From assembly GCF_900105615.1 (NCBI RefSeq), contig NZ_LT630003.1, forward strand, positions 4,336,001 to 4,400,000: a DNA stretch of 64,000 nt, written 5' to 3'. Below the pieces are notes generated by a model. It was given only the letters and a program-made list of their open reading frames with translations, was not told the DNA's origin and did no database searches. The translations under genes and the position numbers were made by a program. This DNA is from Lacrimispora sphenoides JCM 1415. Its GTDB lineage: Bacteria; Bacillota; Clostridia; Lachnospirales; Lachnospiraceae. Of this stretch, positions 47,178-58,273 are shown one piece after another; position 1 is the first letter of the stretch; each line of letters opens with the position of its first letter.

Positions 47178-48299
47178 ATGAAACTGACATTTAAACAGGA
47201 TGAGATCCTAAACGGCATTAATATCGTACTGAAAGCGGTTCCCAGTAAAACAACCATGTCCATCCTGGAATGTATCTTCATCGATGCCAGCGGATCAGAG
47301 ATCAAACTGACTGCCAATGATATGGAGCTGGGAATAGAAACAAAGGTAGAAGGAACCATCCTGGAAAGAGGTAAAATCGCCCTTGAGGCAAAGCTGCTTT
47401 CAGAGATCGTAAGAAAACTCTCTTCTGTAGGAGATTCCCTTGTTACCATTGAAAGCGATGAAAAGCTTACCACCACTATTTCCTGTGAAAACTCCGTATT
47501 CCATATCCAGGGCAGGGATGGGGAGGAATTTGCTTATCTTCCGTATATTGAACGGGATCATTATATCTGCCTTTCCCAGTTCTCATTAAAGGAAGTGATC
47601 CGCCAGACTATTTTCTCCATTGCTCCCAATGACAGCAATAAAATGATGACCGGAGAGCTTTTCCAAGTATCTGGTAACCAGTTAAAGGTGGTTTCTCTGG
47701 ATGGTCACAGGATATCTATCCGAAATATTGAATTAAAAGATACTTATCATGATATAAAAGTCATTGTTCCTGGCAAGACTTTAAATGAAGTCAGCAAGAT
47801 CCTTGGCGGAGACAATGAAAAGGAAGTGCTTATTTTCTTCAGCACCAACCACATTTTATTCGAATTTGATGATACCATCGTTGTTTCCCGTTTAATTGAA
47901 GGAGAATATTTCCGGATCGATCAGATGCTGTCCAGCGATTATGAGACAAAGACCGCTGTTAATAAAAGAGAGCTTCTGGACTGTCTTGACCGGGCAACCA
48001 TCCTGGTAAGGGAAAATGATAAAAAGCCCCTGATCATGAATATCGAAGATCAGGAAATGCAGCTTAAGATGAATTCCAGCTTTGGCTCCATGAATGCCCA
48101 GGTTCCGATTCATAAAACAGGAAGTGACATCATGATCGGCTTTAATCCAAAGTTCCTGATCGATGCCTTAAGAATTATTGATGACGAAGAAGTAACCATT
48201 TACATGCTGAATCCCAAATCCCCCTGCTTTATCAGGGATGAAGAGGGCAAATATATTTACCTGATCCTTCCTGTCAACTTTAATGCGGCAGCTGTTTAA
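47178..48299 (+). CDS. dnaN: DNA polymerase III beta subunit (sliding clamp)
   Basis: 373 residues; three clamp subdomains of about 125 residues each. It forms a dimeric ring that tethers the replicase and binds partners through a hydrophobic pocket. It starts KLTFKQDEILNGINIVLKAVPSKTTMSILE and ends IYLILPVNFN, both typical. ATG at 47178 follows AAAGGAG. It is the second gene of the origin-right run; an upstream DnaA box (TTATCAACA at 47166) overlaps its leader. Confidence 0.97.
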   Translation: MKLTFKQDEILNGINIVLKAVPSKTTMSILECIFIDASGSEIKLTANDMELGIETKVEGTILERGKIALEAKLLSEIVRKLSSVGDSLVTIESDEKLTTTISCENSVFHIQGRDGEEFAYLPYIERDHYICLSQFSLKEVIRQTIFSIAPNDSNKMMTGELFQVSGNQLKVVSLDGHRISIRNIELKDTYHDIKVIVPGKTLNEVSKILGGDNEKEVLIFFSTNHILFEFDDTIVVSRLIEGEYFRIDQMLSSDYETKTAVNKRELLDCLDRATILVRENDKKPLIMNIEDQEMQLKMNSSFGSMNAQVPIHKTGSDIMIGFNPKFLIDALRIIDDEEVTIYMLNPKSPCFIRDEEGKYIYLILPVNFNAAAV

Positions 48300-48340
48300 A
48301 CAGACCGTATATGATAAAGGAAAGATAGGAGCAACCATTT

Positions 48341-48421
48341 ATGCCCAAAAGCATGGGCAAAAGAGAGGAACGCCCTGCGGGCATACCTTAATGCCCAAAA
48401 AACATGGGCAAGAGAGAGGAA
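48341..48421 (+). repeat. Tandem duplication with hairpin and mini-ORF in front of rlbA
   Basis: A segment of about 30 bp beginning ATGCCCAAAA and ending AGAGAGGAA occurs at 48341-48370 and again at 48391-48421. Each copy can form a TGCCCA/TGGGCA hairpin in front of the Shine-Dalgarno sequence. A 16-codon mini-ORF (48341-48391, MPKSMGKREERPAGIP) starts after AGGAG and its stop overlaps the next ATG (TAATG). Confidence 0.6.
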
Positions 48422-48424
48422 ACT

Positions 48425-48634
48425 ATGGAGACAATCAAGTTAAGGGATGAATACATTAAGCTTGGACAGGCCTTAAAGGCAGCCGGTATGGTTGGATCAG
48501 GGGTTGACGCCAAATTTGTCATTGAGGATGGTCTTGTGCAGGTCAACGGCCAGGTAGAATACCAGAGAGGAAAGAAATTAAGAGCCGGAGACGTAGTCAC
48601 TTTTGATGGCAATACCATTAAAATCGAGGAATAA
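48425..48634 (+). CDS. rlbA: S4-domain RNA-binding protein RlbA/YaaA
   Basis: 69 residues from the ATG at 48425, preferred because AGAGAGGAAACT precedes it and the family starts near this point. It is a small S4-like RNA-binding protein found between dnaN and recF in Firmicutes. It contains LGQALKAAGMVGSGVDAKFVI (shortened here), DGLVQVNG and RGKKLRAGD, the S4 core. In B. subtilis it is linked to ribosome large-subunit assembly. The stop lies 8 bp before recF, so coupling is likely. Confidence 0.93.
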   Translation: METIKLRDEYIKLGQALKAAGMVGSGVDAKFVIEDGLVQVNGQVEYQRGKKLRAGDVVTFDGNTIKIEE

Positions 48635-48642
48635 CACCATCC

Positions 48643-49728
48643 ATGATCATTGAATCGATAGAGCTTAAGAATTACCGCAACTATGATGAATTACATATGG
48701 ATTTCAGTCATGGAACCAATATACTCTATGGGGACAATGCCCAGGGGAAAACAAATGTCTTAGAAGCAATCTATGTCTGTGCTACGACAAAATCCCACAG
48801 AGGGAGCAAGGATAAGGAAATCATACAATTTGACAGGGATGAGTCGCATATCAAGCTAAACATCAGAAAGAAAGATATTCCATACCGGATTGACATGCAT
48901 TTGAAGAAGAATAAAGCCAAAGGCGTGGCAGTAAATGGCGTTCCCATAAGGAAGGCCAGTGAGTTGTTTGGAATCGTCAACGTTGTATTTTTTTCTCCGG
49001 AGGACTTAAATCTCATAAAAAACGGGCCGGCCGAAAGGCGACGGTTCGTTGATTTAGAATTATGTCAACTAAACAAGCTTTACGTCCATTCCCTTGTGCA
49101 GTATAATAGGATTGTGACGCAGCGCAATAAACTGTTGAAAGATATGGCTTTTCGGCCTGATTACGAAGAAACCCTGGACATATGGGATATGCAGCTGGTC
49201 CAATATGGAAAGGAAATGATTGGTTACCGGAAAGAATTTATTGAACAGCTGGATGGAATCATAGGGCCCATCCACGGGAATCTTTCCGGGGAAAAGGAAA
49301 CTCTGCGCATCCTTTATGAGCCAAATGTAGAGGCGGATGCGTTTGAAGATGTCATAAGGCGAAGCAGGCAGCAGGATATCAAGCAGAAAACGACGCTTAC
49401 CGGTCCCCACCGGGATGATTTAAGTTTCATCATCAACGGAATCGACATTCGCCGGTTTGGTTCCCAGGGGCAGCAGAGGACAGCGGCTTTGTCCTTAAAG
49501 CTTGCAGAAATAGAACTGGTAGAAAAAACAGTATATGATTATCCCATCCTTTTGCTGGATGACGTATTATCAGAGCTGGACAGCAGCAGACAAAATCAAT
49601 TACTTGCAGGAATCAATCATATACAGACCGTGATCACCTGTACGGGACTGGAAGAATTTGTAAGAAACCGGTTTCCCGTAGATAAGATATTCAAGGTGGT
49701 AAGCGGTACCGTAGGCAGTGAAAATTAA
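48643..49728 (+). CDS. recF: DNA replication and repair protein RecF
   Basis: 361 residues. SMC-like ATPase that helps RecO/RecR load RecA at gaps. N-terminal IESIELKNYRNYDEL; Walker A GDNAQGKTN (30-38); signature FGSQGQQRTAALSLKLAE (about 271-288); Walker B YPILLLDDVLSELD (about 299-312). There is little Shine-Dalgarno sequence before the ATG at 48643; translation is probably coupled to rlbA. Confidence 0.97.
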   Translation: MIIESIELKNYRNYDELHMDFSHGTNILYGDNAQGKTNVLEAIYVCATTKSHRGSKDKEIIQFDRDESHIKLNIRKKDIPYRIDMHLKKNKAKGVAVNGVPIRKASELFGIVNVVFFSPEDLNLIKNGPAERRRFVDLELCQLNKLYVHSLVQYNRIVTQRNKLLKDMAFRPDYEETLDIWDMQLVQYGKEMIGYRKEFIEQLDGIIGPIHGNLSGEKETLRILYEPNVEADAFEDVIRRSRQQDIKQKTTLTGPHRDDLSFIINGIDIRRFGSQGQQRTAALSLKLAEIELVEKTVYDYPILLLDDVLSELDSSRQNQLLAGINHIQTVITCTGLEEFVRNRFPVDKIFKVVSGTVGSEN

Positions 49729-51663
<1,935 letters not shown>

Positions 51664-51677
51664 TTGGAGGAAATAAA

Positions 51678-54239
51678 ATGGAACCAAATATCTTTGATAA
51701 AGTTCATGATGTGGACCTAAAAAAGACCATGGAAAAATCGTATATCGATTATGCCATGAGCGTCATTGTTTCCAGAGCCCTGCCTGATGTAAGAGACGGT
51801 TTAAAACCGGTTCAGCGTAGAGTTTTGTATTCCATGATCGAGCTCAACAATGGTCCGGATAAACCACACCGTAAATGTGCCCGTATCGTCGGTGATACCA
51901 TGGGTAAATACCATCCTCATGGCGACAGCTCCATTTACGGAGCGCTGGTGAATCTGGCACAGGAGTGGTCTACCAGATATCCGTTGGTGGATGGTCATGG
52001 AAACTTCGGTTCCGTGGATGGAGACGGCGCGGCTGCCATGCGATATACAGAAGCCCGCTTAAGTAAGATTTCCATGGAGATGCTTGCGGATATCAACAAA
52101 GATACCGTTGATTACAGCCCCAACTTTGACGAGACAGAGAGGGAACCGGATGTCCTTCCGGCCCGTTATCCCAATCTTCTGGTAAATGGTACCTCAGGCA
52201 TTGCCGTTGGTATGGCTACCAACATCCCACCTCACAACTTAAGAGAGGTCATCAATGCGGTCGTTCATATTATTGACAACCAGGTGGAAGAAAACAGAGA
52301 AACCACTATGGAAGAAATCCTGGAAATCATCAAAGGACCTGATTTCCCAACCGGAGCAACCATCCTCGGAAAACGGGGAATTGAAGAAGCATACCGCACA
52401 GGTAGAGGAAAAATCCGTGTCAGGGCTGTCAGCGATATTGAGTCTATGGCAAACGGAAAAAGCCGGATCATCGTAACCGAGCTTCCATACATGGTCAATA
52501 AAGCCCGCCTCATTGAAAAAATTGCAGAGCTTGTGAAGGATAAAAAGATAGACGGCATTACTGACTTACGGGATGAGTCCGACCGTTCCGGTATGAGGAT
52601 CTGTGTTGAGCTCCGCCGGGATGCCAATGCCAATGTCATACTTAATCAGCTGATCAAGCATACCCAGCTTCAGGATACCTTTGGCGTGATCATGATTGCA
52701 CTTGTTAAGAACAGTTCCGGTGTTCTGGAACCAAAAGTGTTAAACATCCTTCAGATGTTAAATTATTATCTGGATCATCAGAAGGAAGTAGTTACCAGAA
52801 GAATCCGTTACGATTTAAATAAAGCAGAAGAAAGAGCCCACATTTTGCAAGGCTTGCTCATTGCCCTGGATAATATTGATGAGGTCATCAGGATCATCCG
52901 CGGTTCGGCAAATGTCCAGGCAGCCAAGGCAGAACTCATGAGCCGTTTCGGCTTAAGCGATGTCCAGTCTCAGGCAATTGTGGATATGCGTTTGAGAGCT
53001 CTTACCGGTCTGGAAAGAGAAAAGCTTGAGAACGAATTCAGAGAACTGGAAGCCAGGATTGCAGAGTTAAAGGCCATCCTTGCCGATGAGAAAAAGCTAT
53101 TAGCAGTGATCAAGGAGGAAATATCCGTCATTTCCGCAAAGTACGGAGATGACAGAAGAACCTCCATCGGCTTTGATGAATACGATATGTCCATGGAAGA
53201 CTTGATTCCCGATGAAAGCACCATCGTCGCCATGACAAAACTGGGATACATTAAGAGGATGTCTATTGACAACTTCAAGAACCAGAACCGGGGCGGCAGG
53301 GGAATCAAGGGAATGCAGACCATTGACCAGGATTACATCGAAGACCTGATGATGACTACAACCCATCATTACCTGATGTTCTTTACTAATACAGGCCGTG
53401 TTTACCGGTTAAAGACTTATATGATTCCGGAAGGAAGCAGAACCTCCAGAGGAACCGCAATTGTGAACCTTCTGCAGATGCTTCCAGGAGAAAGCATTAC
53501 AGCTATCATCCCCATGAAAGAATATGACGATGATAAGTTCCTCTTCATGGCAACCAAGAACGGAATGGTAAAGAAAACACCTATGAGGGAATACGCCAAT
53601 GTCCGTAAGAACGGCCTTCAGGCTATTGTCCTTCGGGAAAATGATGAACTGATTGAGGTTAAGGCAACTGACGATACAAAGGATATTTTCCTGGTAACGA
53701 AAAAGGGCCAGTGCATCCGGTTCCATGAAAAGGATGTCCGTATCACAGGTCGTGTATCCATTGGTGTTATCGGTATGAAGCTCAATAATGATGACCAGGT
53801 CGTTGGCATGCAGAAGGAGTCCCAGGGACCAAAGCTTTTGATTGTTTCTGCTAACGGTATGGGCAAGCGTACCCCAATTGAAGAATTTACTCCTCAAAGA
53901 AGGGGCGGAAAGGGCGTTCTGTGTTATAAGATCACAGAAAAGACCGGTGATATCGTAGGAGCCAAGCTGGTTGAGGATGACCATGACCTTCTTCTGATCA
54001 CAACGGAAGGTATCGTGATCCGCATTTCTGTCAATGATATCTCTGTGATAGGTAGAAATACGTCCGGAGTGAAGTTAATGAACATTGACCAGGATTCTGA
54101 TATCAAAGTTGCCAGCATTGCCAAAGTACGGGATGACGGAAGCAAGTCCGACGGAGAAGGCCTGGAAGAATTGGATCTCCAGGATGAAGAGATCTTGGAA
54201 GAAATCACCGAAACGGATGAGGCTCCAGTAGAGGAATAA
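51678..54239 (+). CDS. gyrA: DNA gyrase subunit A
   Basis: 853 residues. DNA cleavage and rejoining subunit. The catalytic tyrosine is Y123 in [10 protein letters not shown]. The region that interacts with quinolones reads [11 protein letters not shown] (81-91), with Ser84 present but Gly88 at the position that is Asp or Glu in many bacteria. The GyrA-box [10 protein letters not shown] (about 533-542) begins the C-terminal beta-pinwheel, and the tail is acidic. ATG follows TTGGAGG. A strong terminator follows. Confidence 0.98.
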   Translation: MEPNIFDKVHDVDLKKTMEKSYIDYAMSVIVSRALPDVRDGLKPVQRRVLYSMIELNNGPDKPHRKCARIVGDTMGKYHPHGDSSIYGALVNLAQEWSTRYPLVDGHGNFGSVDGDGAAAMRYTEARLSKISMEMLADINKDTVDYSPNFDETEREPDVLPARYPNLLVNGTSGIAVGMATNIPPHNLREVINAVVHIIDNQVEENRETTMEEILEIIKGPDFPTGATILGKRGIEEAYRTGRGKIRVRAVSDIESMANGKSRIIVTELPYMVNKARLIEKIAELVKDKKIDGITDLRDESDRSGMRICVELRRDANANVILNQLIKHTQLQDTFGVIMIALVKNSSGVLEPKVLNILQMLNYYLDHQKEVVTRRIRYDLNKAEERAHILQGLLIALDNIDEVIRIIRGSANVQAAKAELMSRFGLSDVQSQAIVDMRLRALTGLEREKLENEFRELEARIAELKAILADEKKLLAVIKEEISVISAKYGDDRRTSIGFDEYDMSMEDLIPDESTIVAMTKLGYIKRMSIDNFKNQNRGGRGIKGMQTIDQDYIEDLMMTTTHHYLMFFTNTGRVYRLKTYMIPEGSRTSRGTAIVNLLQMLPGESITAIIPMKEYDDDKFLFMATKNGMVKKTPMREYANVRKNGLQAIVLRENDELIEVKATDDTKDIFLVTKKGQCIRFHEKDVRITGRVSIGVIGMKLNNDDQVVGMQKESQGPKLLIVSANGMGKRTPIEEFTPQRRGGKGVLCYKITEKTGDIVGAKLVEDDHDLLLITTEGIVIRISVNDISVIGRNTSGVKLMNIDQDSDIKVASIAKVRDDGSKSDGEGLEELDLQDEEILEEITETDEAPVEE

Positions 54240-54308
54240 AATTTTAACACGAAAGATATTGTAATATTTTATTTTTTATATTATAATGTTTACCATCAAT
54301 AATTCAGT

Positions 54309-54358
54309 AAAAGACTTTGAATGCAGAAATAATAATTTTACTGCATTCAAAGTCTTTT
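54309..54358 (+). terminator. Terminator after gyrA
   Basis: Perfect 18-bp inverted repeat (54309-54326 with 54341-54358), ending in TCTTTT; it closes the dnaA-gyrA region. Confidence 0.85.
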
Positions 54359-54428
54359 CCTTATTGAAATTTAGCAGGAAAAACCTGCTTGGACAAAATA
54401 TGTCCCAAAAAAAAGGAGGAATACCAGC

Positions 54429-55745
54429 TTGGACAGTGACCCAGGCGCGGCGCAGATAGCCGCACAGATTTTATTATTAATTGCTTTGACCTTAATGAAT
54501 GCGTTCTTCGCAGGAGCGGAAATGGCTGTTGTATCAGTCAACAAAAACAGGATCCGGATGCTGGCTGACAGCGGAAATAAGAAAGCAGCTCTGATTCAGA
54601 AGCTTTCCGAGGATTCAACCGGTTTTCTTTCAACCATCCAGGTAGCCATAACCTTTGCCGGTTTCTTTTCCAGTGCATCGGCAGCAACAGGAATTTCACA
54701 GATACTTGGTGGAAAGATGCTGGCTTTGGGAATCCCCTACAGCCGTAGTATTGCCATGGTGACAGTAACCATCATCCTGTCTTATTTTAACCTAGTATTT
54801 GGTGAACTGGTGCCGAAACGGATTGCATTGCAAAAAGCGGAATGGTTCAGCTTATTCGCAGTACGCCCTATTTACGGCGTATCAAAAGTCATGGCTCCGT
54901 TCATTAAGCTTCTATCTGTATCAACCAATGGAATCTTAAAGCTTCTTGGCATGAAGACAGACAATCTGGAGGAAGAAATTTCTGAGGAAGAAATTCGTTC
55001 TATGCTCCAGCTGGGTCGGGAAAGCGGAGTGTTCAATAAAATCGAAGAAGAAATGATTACTTCCATTTTTCTCTTTGATGATAAAAGGGCCAGAGAAATC
55101 ATGACTCCCAGACAGGATATGGTGGCAGTGGATATCAAAAATCCTATGGAGCTTGTCCTTAATGAGATACTGGACAGCAGACATTCCAGAATTCCGGTTT
55201 ATGAAGAAGAAATTGATAATATTATCGGTATTTTATCCATGAAGGATTTTATCATTGAAATGAATAAGTATGATCAGGCGGGTATTGATATCCGAACCAT
55301 CATGCAGAAGCCTTATTTTATACCGGAAAATAAAAAGACAGATGATTTATTTCTGGAAATGAAAAAAAGTAAAACCAAAATGGCCATCCTGGTGGATGAG
55401 TACGGAGGAGTTTCCGGTCTTATAACCATGGAGGATTTGATAGAAGAAATTGTAGGAGATATCCCGGATGAATATGATGATTGGGAACCGGAACTGATAG
55501 AAGTAGAACCTAATGTGTATAAAGCAGAAGGAAGTATATCCCTGTATGATTTGGATGATGTGCTTCATGAAGAAATAGAAAGCTCCTGTGATACATTGTC
55601 AGGATATCTGATAGAAATACTTGGTTTTATACCAAAGAAATCTCAGCTTCCATTGGAGCTTGAGGATGAAAAGAATCTTTATACCATTTTAGAGATGGAT
55701 GATAAAGTAATAAAGAATGCCATTGTCCGGATAAAGGAAAAATAA
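54429..55745 (+). CDS. CNNM/CorC (HlyC) family membrane protein with CBS pair
   Basis: 438 residues from a TTG at 54429, which has AGGAGG at 9 nt. DUF21/CNNM transmembrane domain (about 5-190) with the family motif NAFFAGAEMAVVSVNKNRI and FGELVPKRIAL; a CBS-domain pair (about 215-345; MTPRQDMVAVD, DSRHSRIPVYEE, VDEYGGVSGLITMEDL); a C-terminal CorC_HlyC domain (about 360-438). Bacterial homologues act in Mg2+ or Co2+ handling; despite the 'hemolysin' label there is no sign of toxin function. It is monocistronic. Confidence 0.92.
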   Translation: MDSDPGAAQIAAQILLLIALTLMNAFFAGAEMAVVSVNKNRIRMLADSGNKKAALIQKLSEDSTGFLSTIQVAITFAGFFSSASAATGISQILGGKMLALGIPYSRSIAMVTVTIILSYFNLVFGELVPKRIALQKAEWFSLFAVRPIYGVSKVMAPFIKLLSVSTNGILKLLGMKTDNLEEEISEEEIRSMLQLGRESGVFNKIEEEMITSIFLFDDKRAREIMTPRQDMVAVDIKNPMELVLNEILDSRHSRIPVYEEEIDNIIGILSMKDFIIEMNKYDQAGIDIRTIMQKPYFIPENKKTDDLFLEMKKSKTKMAILVDEYGGVSGLITMEDLIEEIVGDIPDEYDDWEPELIEVEPNVYKAEGSISLYDLDDVLHEEIESSCDTLSGYLIEILGFIPKKSQLPLELEDEKNLYTILEMDDKVIKNAIVRIKEK

Positions 55746-55754
55746 TTTAAAACT

Positions 55755-55809
55755 GCACATAAAAATAGTTGTCCAGCTTAAAAAGTCAGGACAACTATTT
55801 TTTATGTGC
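55755..55809. terminator. Bidirectional terminator between the CNNM gene and the PTS regulator
   Basis: Long stem beginning GCACATAAAAA and closing TTTTTATGTGC, with an inner TAGTTGTCC/GGACAACTA; symmetrical, so it can serve both converging genes. Confidence 0.85.
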
Positions 55810-55826
55810 GGCTGTAAAGTTCTGTA

Positions 55827-57746
55827 CTAGAAGGTCACTTCCAAGTTATCAGTCAGCATTTGGATGAAGGTTTCATGGTCTTTGACCTGAATCAGTTTTT
55901 TAATAAATTCTCTGTCCGTGAGCATCATGGTGAGAGGCTCAAAGATTTCATTAAAAATATATCGGTCATTCTTGTTAAAACACATCATGATGATCAGGTA
56001 AACAGGCTTTCCGTTCCATGAGACAGGAGAATCTGATATCAATATATTCAGACCGGTTTTATCTGCATGCATTTTCATTGCATGAGGGATTGCAAAGTCA
56101 TGAAAAGCAGTAGATGAAAGTTTTTCACGCATGTAGATATCTTCCCGGAAGGTCTGGTTTACATAACCTAGCCGATGCATTTTACTGGCCAGATATTCGA
56201 TTGCATCCCCCTCTGTTTTTAAGTCATTTCTTCTTTCAAAGAATTCAGGGATAATTAACAACTCCAAATAATTTTTAAAGGTTGCTTTTCTTTTATTGAT
56301 TCTTACGGATGTAATTTTATTTCTGATCACAGAAATATCCTTATCCGTAAAAAACATTCCGATATGAACGATGTCCACCCCATAAAAGCCATGAAGAGGT
56401 ACCGTAGACATAATAAAATCGCATTTAGGAACCTGTTCTAAAGCCGAATCATCCGTTATGATGTTGGTTATCAGCATTTCACAGGAAAAGTGCTGATTGA
56501 TGGTATCTGTCAGACGTATATTTAAATCATAATAGTTAGGGCAGTATAATATAGCAGTTACCTTTTTATTAAGACTTTTTTGTGCTTCCAGAGTGCTCCC
56601 CAGGTGAAAAGTGATATAAGCAATCTCATCATCATTTATGATGATCCCCGTACGGTCTTTGATGATTCCGGATAAATATACGGATACATCATAAATTAAA
56701 GGACAGGAAGTTTTAATTTCTTCCGTTAAAGGATTTTTTGAAAACTGCTGATTCTTTGATCTTTGAAGTAAATTTCTAATATGAATAGCAAAGCGAATCA
56801 AAAATTCAGGTTCCGATAAATCAATATAGTAATAAGCATTCACTGACTGGATCATCTCTTCCACCAGGTCAAAGCATTCCTTGCCGATAAAGTCCTCCAG
56901 ATTTGCAGTGGTTATGCTTTTATAATCAATGGTGGTGGCTCTGGAAATCAGCAGCAGTGCAAGTTCATAAATTTCTGCCTCACTATATGTGATATGAAAA
57001 TGATTTTCCAATTCTTTCGTGACCTGGATTGCCAGTTCATATTCATGATGGCGTATCTGAGCCAGTTCTTTAACATCCTGGGTATTGATGTTGTGATTTT
57101 TGATTCTGTCAATGGCTATGGTAATGTGCAGTACAATATTGATCAGAGAATAGTCGTTAACAAAATATTGATATTTATCAAAAATATTCAGCAATGTATT
57201 TTTGATATATTCAATTTCAATATCAGGAAAAACATGCTGAATTGTTTTTAAGCTTACAAAGTTAATGTTGGACTCATCGTATAAAATAGAACTGAGCAAT
57301 CGGCGTTTGTTCTTCTCCAGTCCTTCAATGGACAAGTTGTCCTTTTGATTCAAAAGCTTTAAATCAAACTGGCTCAGTTTCTTTTTTACAGCTCCCAGTT
57401 CATTTTTTAAAGTGGAGTAGCTGATGTATATGGTATCGCATAAGTCGTATGCATCAATGCCGGCTTCCTGTTTGATCAAAAGGTTGATAATATAAACCAT
57501 TCTTTCCTGGGAAGACTGGGGGATGTGAGTGCCGGAGTCATTTAATATTTTTCTTCCGGCCTCTGCTTTAATAGTATACCCCTTCCTGGAAGAGAGGATG
57601 GTCTGAGGATGATTGTCATTGATTTCTGAAATGTAATTTTTTATACTTCGTTCCGATACCCCCATTTCAGCAGCTAAAGCAGAAGCAGTCATTTCATTAG
57701 TGTGCATCAACAGGATACGAATCAATTTTAATAGTTTTGGCCCCAT
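55827..57746 (-). CDS. LicR-type PTS-controlled transcriptional activator (HTH, two PRDs, EIIB-like, EIIA)
   Basis: 639 residues from the ATG at 57746, which follows AAGGAGGA; a longer frame upstream lacks a start site. Order: HTH_11-like N-terminal domain (about 5-55, ASALAAEMGVSERSIKNYI), a second HTH (about 80-130), PRD1 (about 165-270) with histidines in LHITIAIDR and RHHEYELA, PRD2 (about 280-390) with FAIHIRN and ITFHLGS, an EIIB-like domain with YCPNYYD (about 405), and an EIIA domain (about 490-639) whose phospho-His is in FAIPHAMKM. Such proteins activate the adjoining PTS operon when dephosphorylated by substrate transport and phosphorylated by HPr. It is divergent from the operon it probably controls. 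Confidence 0.93.
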   Translation of the reverse strand: MGPKLLKLIRILLMHTNEMTASALAAEMGVSERSIKNYISEINDNHPQTILSSRKGYTIKAEAGRKILNDSGTHIPQSSQERMVYIINLLIKQEAGIDAYDLCDTIYISYSTLKNELGAVKKKLSQFDLKLLNQKDNLSIEGLEKNKRRLLSSILYDESNINFVSLKTIQHVFPDIEIEYIKNTLLNIFDKYQYFVNDYSLINIVLHITIAIDRIKNHNINTQDVKELAQIRHHEYELAIQVTKELENHFHITYSEAEIYELALLLISRATTIDYKSITTANLEDFIGKECFDLVEEMIQSVNAYYYIDLSEPEFLIRFAIHIRNLLQRSKNQQFSKNPLTEEIKTSCPLIYDVSVYLSGIIKDRTGIIINDDEIAYITFHLGSTLEAQKSLNKKVTAILYCPNYYDLNIRLTDTINQHFSCEMLITNIITDDSALEQVPKCDFIMSTVPLHGFYGVDIVHIGMFFTDKDISVIRNKITSVRINKRKATFKNYLELLIIPEFFERRNDLKTEGDAIEYLASKMHRLGYVNQTFREDIYMREKLSSTAFHDFAIPHAMKMHADKTGLNILISDSPVSWNGKPVYLIIMMCFNKNDRYIFNEIFEPLTMMLTDREFIKKLIQVKDHETFIQMLTDNLEVTF

Positions 57747-57791
57747 AGTAAAATCCTCCTTCTGTCTATTATAAGAGTCTGGAAAGGATTT

Positions 57792-57836
57792 TTCCACCAA
57801 AGTTTTGCACGCTCCATGTGCAAATGTCTGGTGGAA
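57792..57836. promoter_or_regulatory. Nested inverted repeats between regulator and PTS operon
   Basis: TTCCACCA (57792-57799) with TGGTGGAA (57829-57836) encloses TTTGCAC (57804-57810) with GTGCAAA (57818-57824). Shared centre near 57814. It is a likely binding site of the LicR-type activator in the divergent promoter region. Confidence 0.65.
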
Positions 57837-57945
57837 TTATAAGTGGAATAAAGTCATAATGAATACATCAAGTACATTGTGAAAGCAAAATGATGTTTTC
57901 ATGATCTCATAAACCTTATTATACAGATAAAGGAGGATTTTATTT

Positions 57946-58251
57946 ATGTTAAATGTTTTACTGGTTTGCGGATCTGGTGCAAGTTCCGGATTTATGGCAG
58001 CTAATATAAGAAAGGCAGCGGCTGCAAAAAAAATGGAGATCAATATAAAGGCCAGAGGAGAAAGTGAAATCGAAAACTATATTGATGAAATTGATGCTCT
58101 TATGGTAGGACCTCATCTGGCCTATATCATGGATGAAATTGAAGAATACACAGGCGGAAAGGCTGTTAAGGTCATCTTAATGAAGCCGGAGTATTATTCC
58201 ACGTTAAATGGAGATTTGGCGTTGGAGCATTTGCTGAGTGAAATGAGCTGA
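57946..58251 (+). CDS. PTS EIIB component, lactose/cellobiose family
   Basis: 101 residues. Phosphotransfer from EIIA to the incoming sugar. The phospho-cysteine is Cys8 in LLVCGSGASSGFMA. The rest (NIRKAAAAKKMEINIKA, VGPHLAYIMDEIE) is typical of the IIB cellobiose fold. ATG at 57946 follows AAAGGAGGA. First gene of EIIB-EIIC-EIIA-GH1-HPr, with gaps of only 13-33 bp. Confidence 0.94.
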   Translation: MLNVLLVCGSGASSGFMAANIRKAAAAKKMEINIKARGESEIENYIDEIDALMVGPHLAYIMDEIEEYTGGKAVKVILMKPEYYSTLNGDLALEHLLSEMS

Positions 58252-58273
58252 GTGAATAAGGAGGAGGAGAAGG

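Noticed and set aside
54429..55745. Hemolysin toxin
   Set aside because: The HlyC/CorC label is historical; domain order is CNNM, CBS pair, CorC, a metal-handling membrane protein.
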